Positions 51,295-60,209 of a DNA stretch of 64,000 nt are shown piece after piece. The notes under the pieces were generated by a model. The model worked only from the letters and a program-made list of their open reading frames with translations. It ran no database searches and was not told the DNA's origin. Origin of the DNA: Planctomycetota bacterium (GTDB taxonomy: Bacteria; Planctomycetota; Planctomycetia; Pirellulales; UBA1268); NCBI GenBank assembly GCA_016872555.1, contig VGZO01000003.1, positions 90,408-154,407 on the forward strand, in the 5' to 3' direction. Position numbers and translations under genes: made by a program. The first letter of the stretch is position 1. Every line of letters begins with the position of its first letter.

Positions 51295-52940
51295 TGCCGA
51301 CCGTCATCGTCGATGGACGGGAGATCGAGATCGGGGCCCACGAGCGCCTCAACTGCATCGAGGCCGCGCGCCGGGCCGGCACCGAGATCCCCCACTACTG
51401 CTGGCACCCCGGGCTGTCGGTCGTCGCCAGCTGCCGGATGTGCCTCGTCGAGACCGGCTCGCGCGACGCCGCCACGGGCAAGATCACGATGGTGCCCAAG
51501 CTCGTCCCCGGCTGCCAGACGCCGGCCAAGGACGGCACCGTGATCGTCACCGACAGCCCGCTGGTGCGTGAGAGCCGGGCGCGGGTCGAGGAAGCGCTGC
51601 TCATCGATCACCCGATCGATTGCCCGATCTGCGACAAGGCCGGGGAGTGCCTCCTCCAGGACTACCACTTCCAGCACGGCCAGCCGCAGCGGCGCGCCGA
51701 TCTCCAGCCGTTCCACAGCCGGCGGCGCGACGTCGGCCCGACGGTCACACTGTTCGTCGATCGCTGCATCATGTGCACGCGCTGCGTCCGCTTCACCCGG
51801 GAGGTGTCGGGCACGGCCGAACTGATGGTCACCAGCCGCGGTGCCAAGGAGGAAATCGACTCCTTTCCCGGCTTCCCGCTCGACAACAAACTCGCCGGTA
51901 ACGTCGTCGACCTGTGCCCGGTGGGCGCCCTCGGCGACAAGGACTTCCTCTACCAGCAGCGTGTCTGGTTCCTGAAGCGCGAGGCCAACGTCTGCGGCGG
52001 CTGTGCCACCGGCTGCTCGATCGTCACCGAACACAACCAGGACACCGTCTACCGGCTCAAGCCGCGGGAGAATCCCCACGTCAACCGCTGGTGGATGTGC
52101 GACGACGGCCGCTACGGCTGGCACCACCTCCACGACCCGGCGCGGGTGGCCGAGGTGACGCGCCGTGCCCCCGGCGGCGAATCGGCCGTCGACTGGCCCG
52201 ATGTCGTCTCCCGGCTGCGTGCCGATCTGGCCGCGGCCGGTGGCTTGGCCGTCGCGGTTTCGCCGATGCTGACGGTCGAAGAGGCCTGGATGCTCGCCGC
52301 GGTCGCCCGCGAGATCGACCCGGCTGCACTGCTCGCCCTCGGGCCGGTCCCCCACGGCGGTGCCGACGAGACCTACCCCGGCGGCTTCACGATCCGCGCC
52401 GAGAAGTGCCCGAACCGGCGCGGCGTCGAGGCGGTCCTGGCCCACTTCGGCCCGGGGATCTCGCGCTGGGACGACCTCCTCGACCACGTCCGCTCGGGGC
52501 GCGCGAAAGCCGTCTGGATCACGGCGGCCTATCCCGGGCCGTGGATCGACGCCGCCACGGCCGCGGCGTTCGCCGGGCTCGAGTGCCTGGTCGTCCAGGA
52601 TCTGTTCGCATCGCCGCTGTCCGACCTCGACGGTGGCGGCGCGGTCCGCTGGCGCCTCCCCGCCGTCGGGTTCGCCGAGCGGGCCGGGACATGGGTCAAC
52701 GCCGGCCACCGCGCGCAGTGCTTCGAGCAGGCGATTCGTCCTCCGGCCGGCGTCTGGCCCGAGGGGCGCTTGCTCTGGAACATGCTCGGGCGCCGTGGGT
52801 TGTACGATCCTGCCGTCATCCGCCGGGAGATCGCCGCGGCGGTCCCGGCACTGACGGTGCTCGGCGACGAGCTGCCCGCCACCGGCCTCGACCTGCGGAT
52901 CTTCCAACTGGCCGCCACGGAGTCGGCGACCCACTCATGA
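51294..52940 (+). CDS. nuoG: NADH-quinone oxidoreductase subunit G (short form)
   Basis: 548 residues, shorter than the usual 700-900 because the molybdopterin-like part is reduced. Clusters: [2Fe-2S] in HYCWHPGLSVVASCRMC, the His/Cys N5 cluster in DHPIDCPICDKAGEC, N4 in CIMCTRC with DLCPVGAL. A further CGGCATGC with WMCDDGR about 27 residues on has the spacing of the off-path N7 cluster. Overlaps nuoF and nuoH (ATGA). Confidence 0.97.
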   Translation: MPTVIVDGREIEIGAHERLNCIEAARRAGTEIPHYCWHPGLSVVASCRMCLVETGSRDAATGKITMVPKLVPGCQTPAKDGTVIVTDSPLVRESRARVEEALLIDHPIDCPICDKAGECLLQDYHFQHGQPQRRADLQPFHSRRRDVGPTVTLFVDRCIMCTRCVRFTREVSGTAELMVTSRGAKEEIDSFPGFPLDNKLAGNVVDLCPVGALGDKDFLYQQRVWFLKREANVCGGCATGCSIVTEHNQDTVYRLKPRENPHVNRWWMCDDGRYGWHHLHDPARVAEVTRRAPGGESAVDWPDVVSRLRADLAAAGGLAVAVSPMLTVEEAWMLAAVAREIDPAALLALGPVPHGGADETYPGGFTIRAEKCPNRRGVEAVLAHFGPGISRWDDLLDHVRSGRAKAVWITAAYPGPWIDAATAAAFAGLECLVVQDLFASPLSDLDGGGAVRWRLPAVGFAERAGTWVNAGHRAQCFEQAIRPPAGVWPEGRLLWNMLGRRGLYDPAVIRREIAAAVPALTVLGDELPATGLDLRIFQLAATESATHS

Positions 52941-54241
52941 ACTCCCTGCTCCCCAATGCGACGACGATCGCGGCGCTGGTCAAGATCGGACTGCTCGTCG
53001 GCGGTCTGATGACGGCGGCGGCCTATCTCGTGCTCCTCGAGCGCTGGATCGCGGCCTGGGTCCAGGACCGCAAAGGGCCCAATCGGGTCGGCATCCCGCT
53101 GACCGACATCCGCCTGTTTGGGCTCGGTCAGCCGCTCGCCGACGGCTTGAAGATCATCCTCAAGGAGGATTTCACTCCCTCCCACGTCGACCGCGTCCTG
53201 TACCACGCGGCCCCGCTGTTGATCCTCGCGGCCTCGCTGGCGATCTTCGCGGCCATCCCCTTCGGCAGTGTCCTGCCCCCCTTGGGCCTCGCCGGGCTGC
53301 CCGATCCGGTGCCGTTCCTGGTGGCGCCCGGCCTCGACGTCGGCGTGCTGTGGGTCTTCGCGCTGTCGAGTATCGCCGTCTACGGTGTCCTTCTCGGCGG
53401 CTGGGCGAGCAACAACAAATACGGTTTTCTCGGCGGGCTCCGCTCGAGCGCCCAGTTGGTCGCCTACGAGATCCCGCTCGGAATGGGTTTGCTCGGGGTC
53501 GTACTGGCCGCCGGGTCGCTGCGACTCGACCGGATCATGGAGGCGCAGGCCGCGAGTGGCGTGTGGTACGCATTCGCCCAGCCGCTCGGGTTCGTCGTGT
53601 TCCTCGTCGCCAGCTTCGCCGAAGCGGCGCGGCTGCCGTTCGACCTGCCCGAAGCGGAGCAGGAGCTCGTCGGTGGCTACCACACCGAGTATTCGGGGAT
53701 CCGGCTGCTGCTGTTCCTCGTCGCCGAGTTCCTCCACATGATCACGGCCGCGTTCCTGATCGTGATCATGTTCCTCGGCGGCTGGCACCTGTGGGGAGTG
53801 ACCGGCGCCGGGACCGAAGTCACCTGGGCGGGGGCGCTGCTGCGGTTCGCCATTCTGTCGGCGAAGATCCTCGGCGTGATCGTGTTCTTCATGCTGGTCC
53901 GCTGGAGCTGGCCGCGGTTCCGCTTCGACCAGCTGATGAACCTCGCCTGGAAGGTGATGCTCCCGCTCGGCCTGGCCAACCTTGTCACGGTGGCGGCGGT
54001 CGAGGAGCTGCGGCCGTGGCTGGTGGGGCGGCTCGGCTCGTCGGCGGCCGGATGGCTGGCCGTCGGTCTCCCCTGGGCGACGTTCCTCGTCGGCTGGATC
54101 GTGGCCGGCGTGTTCACCCCCAGCGGCACCGACAACACGCCGATCCTCACCCACGGTCCGCTCGACGCCGAGCACGATCTCGACCACGACCCGCTGGACG
54201 ACATGGCCGGCGGCCACCGCCTGGAGGCAAGCCCGAGATGA
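52937..54241 (+). CDS. nuoH: NADH-quinone oxidoreductase subunit H
   Basis: 434 residues, eight or more membrane helices. Family landmarks: ERWIAAWVQDRKGPNRVG, LADGLKIILKEDFTP, YEIPLGMGLLG, EAARLPFDLPEAEQELVGGYHTEYSG (key acidic quinone-site loop), FFMLVRWSWPRFRFDQLM. Longer than the E. coli subunit, with a His/Asp-rich soluble tail (LDAEHDLDHDPLDDMAGGH). Overlaps nuoG and nuoI by 4 nt. Confidence 0.98.
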   Translation: MNSLLPNATTIAALVKIGLLVGGLMTAAAYLVLLERWIAAWVQDRKGPNRVGIPLTDIRLFGLGQPLADGLKIILKEDFTPSHVDRVLYHAAPLLILAASLAIFAAIPFGSVLPPLGLAGLPDPVPFLVAPGLDVGVLWVFALSSIAVYGVLLGGWASNNKYGFLGGLRSSAQLVAYEIPLGMGLLGVVLAAGSLRLDRIMEAQAASGVWYAFAQPLGFVVFLVASFAEAARLPFDLPEAEQELVGGYHTEYSGIRLLLFLVAEFLHMITAAFLIVIMFLGGWHLWGVTGAGTEVTWAGALLRFAILSAKILGVIVFFMLVRWSWPRFRFDQLMNLAWKVMLPLGLANLVTVAAVEELRPWLVGRLGSSAAGWLAVGLPWATFLVGWIVAGVFTPSGTDNTPILTHGPLDAEHDLDHDPLDDMAGGHRLEASPR

Positions 54242-54792
54242 AGCCGACCGATCCGCAGATCGTGTGGTTGGAGGAGAAGCCGCTGGGGCTGGCGGAGCGA
54301 CTCTACCTGCCGCTGTTCGTCCAGGGGCTGGCGACGACCGCCCGCCACATGGTCAGCCCGAAGGTCACCGTCAGTTTCCCCGACGAACGACCGACGGTGG
54401 GCAATCCGCTCATCTACCGCGGCGTGCACCGGCTCAACAAGGACGAGCAGGGACGCGTGCAGTGCGTCGCCTGCTTTCTCTGCGCCACCGCCTGCCCGGC
54501 CCACTGCATCGACATCGTCGCGGCGGAGAGCCCCTGGCCTGACCGGGAGAAGTATCCCGAGAGCTTCCAGATCGACGAACTGCGCTGCATCTTCTGCGGA
54601 ATGTGCGAGGAGGCCTGTCCGGTCGACGCGATCGAGTTGACCAGCCTCCTCGACCTGACCGGGCGGAGCCGCGAGGAGATGATCTTCGACAAGGAAAAAC
54701 TCCTCAGCGTCTACGACATCACCAAGGATGCCGAGCCGATGAAGTCGGCCGGCCACGCGACCGCCTCCGCTCCCGGAGGACACACGCCGTGA
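54238..54792 (+). CDS. nuoI: NADH-quinone oxidoreductase subunit I
   Basis: 184 residues. Two [4Fe-4S] motifs, CVACFLCATACP and CIFCGMCEEACP, bind N6a and N6b. The N-terminal amphipathic helix and GVHRLNKDEQGRVQC are typical. Short polar C-terminal tail. Overlaps nuoH (ATGA) and nuoJ (GTGA). Confidence 0.98.
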   Translation: MKPTDPQIVWLEEKPLGLAERLYLPLFVQGLATTARHMVSPKVTVSFPDERPTVGNPLIYRGVHRLNKDEQGRVQCVACFLCATACPAHCIDIVAAESPWPDREKYPESFQIDELRCIFCGMCEEACPVDAIELTSLLDLTGRSREEMIFDKEKLLSVYDITKDAEPMKSAGHATASAPGGHTP

Positions 54793-55568
54793 CCCTTCCC
54801 GACGGTGCGACACCGCTGTTGCTGGGGTCGGTCGCGGCGTTCGCCGCGAGCCTCTGGCTCCTGCTGCCGTCCGTGCAGCGCGCCGGCTGGCTGGAGCGTT
54901 GGAGCAGCCGGCTGGGGGCGGCGCTCGGCGTTGCCGCGCTCGCCGGTCTGGCGCTTGCCGGGCGCCGCCTCGGCGGACTCGGCGAAGAGGCGGTGTTCCA
55001 GATCGTGGCCGCGGTGGCGCTCGTCGGCGGAGCCGCGACGGTGGTGACGCGGTCCCCGGTCTACGCCGCGATCTGGTTCGCCCTTGCCCTCGCCGGCGTC
55101 GCGGGGCTGCTGTTGGTGCTCGGGGCGCAGTTCCTCGGTGTCGCCACGATCGTCGTCTACGCCGGCGCGATCCTCGTGATGTTCCTGTTCGTTCTCATGC
55201 TCGCGCAGCCCACGGGCCTGGCCCCCTACGACCGCGTATCCAACGAGCCACTGCTCTCGGCCGTCGCCGGGGGGGTACTCCTGGCCCTGCTCACTGTGTC
55301 GATCGGCCGTCTCTCGGCTGAGCCCCCGGCCTGCTGCCAGGTACCGTCGCGGGCCGATGCGGTCGCCGCCGCGGCGGTTCCCGCCCGCCCCGCTGACCCG
55401 GCGGCGCTGGATGCCGATGCCGTGGCTCGGCTGGGTGCGGAACTGTTCGGCCGGCATCTCGTCGCCGTCGAGGCAGCCGGCGTGCTGTTGCTGGTGGCCC
55501 TGGTCGGCGCGATCGCGGTCGTCTCGCGCGGCGAGGCGGCCGAGTCGGCGGAAAGGGGGGCGGCGTGA
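54789..55568 (+). CDS. nuoJ: NADH-quinone oxidoreductase subunit J
   Basis: 259 residues from the GTG at 54789, overlapping the nuoI stop. Membrane helices with the pi-bulge helix GAQFLGVATIVVYAGAILVM, the strongest NuoJ marker, and FVLMLAQ. Longer than the E. coli protein because of an Ala/Pro-rich loop (ADAVAAAAVPARPADPAALD) before the last helix. Confidence 0.95.
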   Translation: MTLPDGATPLLLGSVAAFAASLWLLLPSVQRAGWLERWSSRLGAALGVAALAGLALAGRRLGGLGEEAVFQIVAAVALVGGAATVVTRSPVYAAIWFALALAGVAGLLLVLGAQFLGVATIVVYAGAILVMFLFVLMLAQPTGLAPYDRVSNEPLLSAVAGGVLLALLTVSIGRLSAEPPACCQVPSRADAVAAAAVPARPADPAALDADAVARLGAELFGRHLVAVEAAGVLLLVALVGAIAVVSRGEAAESAERGAA

Positions 55569-56020
55569 TGCTGGCGGCGGCGTTCCCTTCGTTGATCCAC
55601 GGCGCGCTGGTCGTCGGAGCCGTGCTGTTCGTTCTCGGGTTGGTCGGGATCCTCACCCGCCGCAACCTGATCGTGATGTTCCTCTCGGCCGAACTGATGC
55701 TCCAGGGCATCTCGGTGAGCCTCGTCGCCTGGAGCCGGTACCACGGCGACTTCGGGGGCCACGCCCTGGTCGTGTTCGTCCTCACCGTGGCGGCCTGCGA
55801 GGCCGCCGTCGCGTTGGTGTTCGTGCTCCAGGCCTTCGCCCGCACCGGTCGGCTCGACTCGGCCGCCTGGCAGAGCCTGCGCGACACCGAGGTGCCGCGC
55901 CGCATCGACCGCGAATTGCCTGCGACCGACACCGTCGCCCCGGTCTGGCCACGGCTCACCCCGTCGGGCGTCGAGCCGGCCCACGACGACAGCGCCGAAC
56001 CCTCCCGGGAGCACGTCTGA
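55565..56020 (+). CDS. nuoK: NADH-quinone oxidoreductase subunit K
   Basis: 151 residues; GTG at 55565 overlapping the nuoJ stop, or ATG at 55568. Three helices with the conserved membrane Glu residues in LSAELMLQGISVSLV and VAACEAAVALVFVLQAF. A C-terminal polar extension of about 50 residues, absent from typical 100-residue NuoK, follows (RLDSAAWQSLRDTEVPRRID). Confidence 0.96.
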   Translation: MMLAAAFPSLIHGALVVGAVLFVLGLVGILTRRNLIVMFLSAELMLQGISVSLVAWSRYHGDFGGHALVVFVLTVAACEAAVALVFVLQAFARTGRLDSAAWQSLRDTEVPRRIDRELPATDTVAPVWPRLTPSGVEPAHDDSAEPSREHV

Positions 56021-56089
56021 CGGCCAGAGTTCCGTCGGCCGGCCTGGTGCCGGCCATCCCGATCCCTCCCTCACCGGCTCCCGATCTCC

Positions 56090-58423
56090 ATGCGTTCCCT
56101 GCTCCTCGTCCTCGTGCCACTGCTCCCGCTCCTGGCGGGGTTGGTGACCGTCTTCGCCGGCCGGCGCCTCGGTCCGCGCGTCCACCTTCCCGCAGCGGTC
56201 GGCATCGGTGCCGCGGCGATCGCGGCGCTGTTCCTGCTGTTCACCGCCGGCGGAGCGGCGGGCACCGGCCACGACACGGCGGCGCCCGTCGAACACACGG
56301 TCGACCTGTGGCGCTGGGCAACGATCGACGGTGCGCTGACGCCGGCCGACGGCTCGGCGCCGCGGCCACTGTCGCTGGGCGTGACGCTGCGCCTCGACCC
56401 GTTGACCGCGACGCTGCTGGTGGTGATCACCTCGATCGGCCTGCTGGTCGCGGTCTATTCGATCGGCTACATGCACGACGATCCCGACCAGCCACGGTTC
56501 TTCGCACTGGTGTCGATGTTCGTGTTTTCGATGGCGATGCTCGTCGCCTCGAGCAGCTTCCTCCTGGTGTACGTCTTCTGGGAGGCAGTCGGTGCCTGCA
56601 GCTACCTGCTGATCGGATTCTGGTACCGGCGCCCCGAGGCGGCCCGGGCGGCGAAAAAGGCGTTTCTCGTCAACCGCGTCGGCGACTTCGGCCTCGCCAT
56701 CGCCGTGTTCCTCCTCTGGCTCACCTACGGCACGCTCGATTTCCACGACACCCGCCTGGCCGACGGCACGCTGGTGCCGGGGATTCTGGGCGCGGCCCGG
56801 CTCGCCGACCCGACGGCGATCGTCGGCGGGGCGATCGGCACGGCGATCTGCCTGCTCCTGCTCCTCGCCGCCTGCGGCAAGAGCGCCCAGGTGCCGCTGC
56901 ACGTCTGGCTCCCCGACGCGATGGAGGGCCCGACGCCCGCCAGCGCGCTGATCCATGCCGCCACGATGGTGACCGCCGGCGTGTACCTCGTGACGCGCTG
57001 CGCCCCGCTGTTCGTCGCCGCACCGGGGGCATTGGCGGTCGTGGCGCTGGTCGGGGCGACGACGGCGCTCGTCGCCGGCCTGATCGGCACCGTCCAGACC
57101 GACCTCAAGCGCGTGCTCGCCTACTCGACGATCAGCCAGCTGGGCTACATGTTCGCCGCCCTCGGCACCGGCACGCTCGGCGGCTTCACCGCGGGCATCT
57201 TCCATCTCGTCACCCACGCCTGCTTCAAGGCCCTGCTGTTCCTCGGCGCCGGGTCGGTGATGCACGCCATGGGGGGCGTGATCGACATGCGGCGGTTCGG
57301 CGGGCTGTGGACGGTGATGCCGGTGACGCGGGCGACGTTCCTCGTCGGCGCCCTGGCGCTGGCGGGTGTGCCACCCTTCGCCGGCTTCTTCAGCAAGGAC
57401 GAGATTCTCGCGGCCCTCCACTCCCGCGGCTGGCCCGACGCACACGCCAGCGGCCACCACGACGAATCCCCGGCGGCGGCCACCCCTCCCGCGGTCCGCG
57501 TCGCCACGTGGGACCGCCGTGCCGCCCCCCCGACGATCCCGGTCGCCTCGGGATCGGCCGCCAGCCACCGTGCCGTGGCGGTCTCCGCAAGCGGCGGCGC
57601 TGCGGCAGCCGGGCCTCTCGACTGGCTCGCCGGTCCCCGGCTCTACCGGACGCTGTTTTGGATGTCGCTGTTCACGGCTGGATTGACCGCCTTCTACACC
57701 TTCCGCGCGGTCTTCATGACGTTCACCGGTCCGCTGCGGCTTCCCCCCGAAGCGCATGGCCACGGCGCGCATGGCCACGACGACCATGGTCCGTCACATG
57801 GCGGGCATGGCGGGCATGCTGGGCATGGCGCCGCCGGGCACGAGCCAGCCGGCGGCCATCGGACGGCGGTGAGCCACGAGTCGCCGCCGGTGATGACCCG
57901 TCCCTTGGTGATCCTCGCGGTCGCGTCGTTCCTGGCGGGCGTGGTGCTGTTCATCGGCCATGGACTGGCACGGTTCCTGGCCGCGACCCCGTCGCTCGCC
58001 GCCGCGAACGTCGCCGCCACCGCCGTGCCGCCGGTGTTCCACTGGGACCTGGCGATCCAGGGCACGCTGGCAGCCGCGATCGGCATCGCCTTGGCGGCGA
58101 TCGGGCACTACGGCCGGCGCAGCGACGGCCCGAGCGTGGAACGGTTCCTCGGCCCGCTCCAGACGCTGTTCGCACGCCGCTTCTACTTCGACGAGGTCGA
58201 GCACGCGGCCGTCGTCCGCCCGCTGGAATGGCTCGCCGCCGTGGCGGCGACGGTCGACCGGGTGGTGATCGACGGGCTCGTGCGCTCCGTGGCCCACGTC
58301 CCCGTCGCCCTCGGGGGCGTCGTCCGCCGATTCCAGGGGGGGGTGCTGCAGCGTTACTCCCTGGCCGGTGTCGTCGGCGTGCTCGGGATGCTCGTGGCGC
58401 TGGCCTGGAACCTGTGGCTCTGA
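56090..58423 (+). CDS. nuoL: NADH-quinone oxidoreductase subunit L, with His-rich insertion
   Basis: 777 residues. Antiporter-like subunit: VYSIGYMHDDPDQPRFFA, the key Glu in YVFWEAVGACSYLLIGFW, KSAQVPLHVWLPDAMEGPTP, ALIHAATMVTAGVYLV, QTDLKRVLAYSTISQLGYM. The lateral helix end is present (EVEHAAVVRPLEWLAAV). Two soluble insertions: an Ala/Pro/Ser-rich one near 443-506 and a His/Gly-rich one near 556-591 (HGHGAHGHDDHGPSHGG and more), rare in this subunit. Confidence 0.97.
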   Translation: MRSLLLVLVPLLPLLAGLVTVFAGRRLGPRVHLPAAVGIGAAAIAALFLLFTAGGAAGTGHDTAAPVEHTVDLWRWATIDGALTPADGSAPRPLSLGVTLRLDPLTATLLVVITSIGLLVAVYSIGYMHDDPDQPRFFALVSMFVFSMAMLVASSSFLLVYVFWEAVGACSYLLIGFWYRRPEAARAAKKAFLVNRVGDFGLAIAVFLLWLTYGTLDFHDTRLADGTLVPGILGAARLADPTAIVGGAIGTAICLLLLLAACGKSAQVPLHVWLPDAMEGPTPASALIHAATMVTAGVYLVTRCAPLFVAAPGALAVVALVGATTALVAGLIGTVQTDLKRVLAYSTISQLGYMFAALGTGTLGGFTAGIFHLVTHACFKALLFLGAGSVMHAMGGVIDMRRFGGLWTVMPVTRATFLVGALALAGVPPFAGFFSKDEILAALHSRGWPDAHASGHHDESPAAATPPAVRVATWDRRAAPPTIPVASGSAASHRAVAVSASGGAAAAGPLDWLAGPRLYRTLFWMSLFTAGLTAFYTFRAVFMTFTGPLRLPPEAHGHGAHGHDDHGPSHGGHGGHAGHGAAGHEPAGGHRTAVSHESPPVMTRPLVILAVASFLAGVVLFIGHGLARFLAATPSLAAANVAATAVPPVFHWDLAIQGTLAAAIGIALAAIGHYGRRSDGPSVERFLGPLQTLFARRFYFDEVEHAAVVRPLEWLAAVAATVDRVVIDGLVRSVAHVPVALGGVVRRFQGGVLQRYSLAGVVGVLGMLVALAWNLWL

Positions 58424-58430
58424 GGCACGC

Positions 58431-60209
58431 ATGAACGGCTTCTCCACCGCCACGCTCCTGATCCTCACGGTCGTCGCGCCGCTGGTCGGCGCCGTCGTCG
58501 CCTGGGGCATGGCCTCGCGCGGCCCGCATGCCGTCCGGCAGAGTGCCCTGGTGACCGCTTTGGTGACGCTCGGCCTGGTGGCGATCCTCGTCCTCCGCGG
58601 GCTCGCCGATCCGGCCCTCCGCTCGGGCGGAGCGTTCGCCGTGTCGACCGTCCCGTGGTTCACCGACGGGCCGTTCGACGTCCGGTTGTCGCTCGGACTC
58701 GACGGCCTGTCGCTGTGGATGTTCGCCCTCTCGGCGCTGCTGACCGTCACCGCGGTGCTCGTCAGCTGGAACTCGGTCCGCGAGCACGTCGCGGCGTTCT
58801 ACGCGCTGCTCCTGCTGCTCGAGGCGGCGATGCTCGGCGTGTTCGCGGCCCGCGACGTGATCCTGTTCTACGTCTGCTTCGAGTTCACGCTCGTGCCGCT
58901 GTTCTTCCTGATCGGCATCTGGGGCCACGAGGAGCGGCGCCGGGCGGCGGTGACGTTCTTCCTCTACACGCTGGCCGGCAGCGTGCTGTCGTTCGTCGGC
59001 CTGCTGGCGATCGTCGTCTGGAATGCCTCGCACACCGGGCAGCTGACGTTCGACATCGCGGCCCTGACCGCCGGGGTCCGGGCCCACCCGTTGCCGATGG
59101 ACGGCACGGGGGGCTGGCTACAGTGGCTGGTGTTCCTCGCCCTGCTGGCGGGGTTCGCCATCAAGGTGCCGATCATCCCGTTCCACACGTGGCTGCCCCT
59201 GGCCCACGTCGAGGCGCCGACGGGAGGCAGCGTCGATCTGGCCGGCGTGCTGCTCAAGCTGGGGATCTACGGCTTCCTGCGGTTCTCGCTCCCGATGCTC
59301 CCCGAGGCCAGTGCCGTCGCGGCCCCGTGGCTGTTCGCCCTCGGCGCGGTGGGGATCGTCTACGGGGCGCTGGTGGCGCTGGTGCAGACCGATCTCAAGC
59401 GGCTCGTGGCCTACTCGTCGGTGAGCCACATGGGCTACATCGTGATGGGGCTGTTCGCGCTGGAACCCGCCGCCGTCGAGGGGGCAAATCTCCAGCTCGT
59501 GAACCACGGGCTGTCGGCCGCGGGGCTGTTCGCACTGGTGGGGATGATCTACGAACGGTTCCACACCCGGTCGATCCCGAACCTCGGCGGGCTCGCCGCC
59601 CGGGCGCCGTGGCTGACGACGATGTTTGTCCTGTTCACGTTCGCGAGCATCGGCCTGCCCGGCCTCAACGGGTTCGCGGGCGAGTTCCTCATCCTCGCCG
59701 GATCGTTCCAGCGGGCCTGGCAAGGTGTCGCCGCGGAGTGGCGGCCGGCGTATCTGCTCCTCGCCGCCGGCGCGGTGGCCGGCCTCGTCCTCGGCGCCTG
59801 GTACATGCTGTGGGCGGTCGAGCGGGTGTTCTTCGGGGCGGAGCGGCGTGCGGCCGACTCCCACGGCCATGGGGCGACAGGCGCGCTGCACGCGGCCCAC
59901 GGCGGGCGGAGCCACGACGGCGTGTTCACCGCCCCGGCCGCCGATCTCGAATGGCACGAATGGGGTGCGATCGCACCGCTGGCCGTCTTCGCCCTGTGGA
60001 TCGGCTTGTTCCCCGGGGCGTTCCTCGGCCCGGCGTCCGCCGCGGTGCGTGGCGTCACTGGCGCGGCCGGGGAGCGGTTCGCCGAGCGGATGCACCTGGG
60101 CGCGCCAGCGCCGCCCCACGCCGCCCGAGCGCATCCCCGCGCCGCCGAGCCGGTCGCCATGTCCGATCCCAGGACGGCGCCGCCCGCCCCCACCCCAGGC
60201 CAGCGATGA
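58431..60209 (+). CDS. nuoM: NADH-quinone oxidoreductase subunit M
   Basis: 592 residues. Antiporter-like: CFEFTLVPLFFLIGIWG (key Glu), FAIKVPIIPFHTWLPLAHVEAPTGGS (with the central Lys), QTDLKRLVAYSSVSHMGY. C-terminal loop with a smaller His-rich patch (DSHGHGATGALHAAHGGRSH) and a Pro/Ala/His-rich tail. Overlaps nuoN by 4 nt (ATGA). Confidence 0.97.
   Translation: MNGFSTATLLILTVVAPLVGAVVAWGMASRGPHAVRQSALVTALVTLGLVAILVLRGLADPALRSGGAFAVSTVPWFTDGPFDVRLSLGLDGLSLWMFALSALLTVTAVLVSWNSVREHVAAFYALLLLLEAAMLGVFAARDVILFYVCFEFTLVPLFFLIGIWGHEERRRAAVTFFLYTLAGSVLSFVGLLAIVVWNASHTGQLTFDIAALTAGVRAHPLPMDGTGGWLQWLVFLALLAGFAIKVPIIPFHTWLPLAHVEAPTGGSVDLAGVLLKLGIYGFLRFSLPMLPEASAVAAPWLFALGAVGIVYGALVALVQTDLKRLVAYSSVSHMGYIVMGLFALEPAAVEGANLQLVNHGLSAAGLFALVGMIYERFHTRSIPNLGGLAARAPWLTTMFVLFTFASIGLPGLNGFAGEFLILAGSFQRAWQGVAAEWRPAYLLLAAGAVAGLVLGAWYMLWAVERVFFGAERRAADSHGHGATGALHAAHGGRSHDGVFTAPAADLEWHEWGAIAPLAVFALWIGLFPGAFLGPASAAVRGVTGAAGERFAERMHLGAPAPPHAARAHPRAAEPVAMSDPRTAPPAPTPGQR

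Noticed and set aside
50727..52934. 735-codon minus-strand frame over nuoF/nuoG
   Set aside because: Antisense to conserved complex I genes; composition is that of a GC-rich shadow.
55226..57787. 853-codon minus-strand frame over nuoJ-nuoL
   Set aside because: Antisense shadow, extremely Arg/Gly/His-rich, no recognisable motif.
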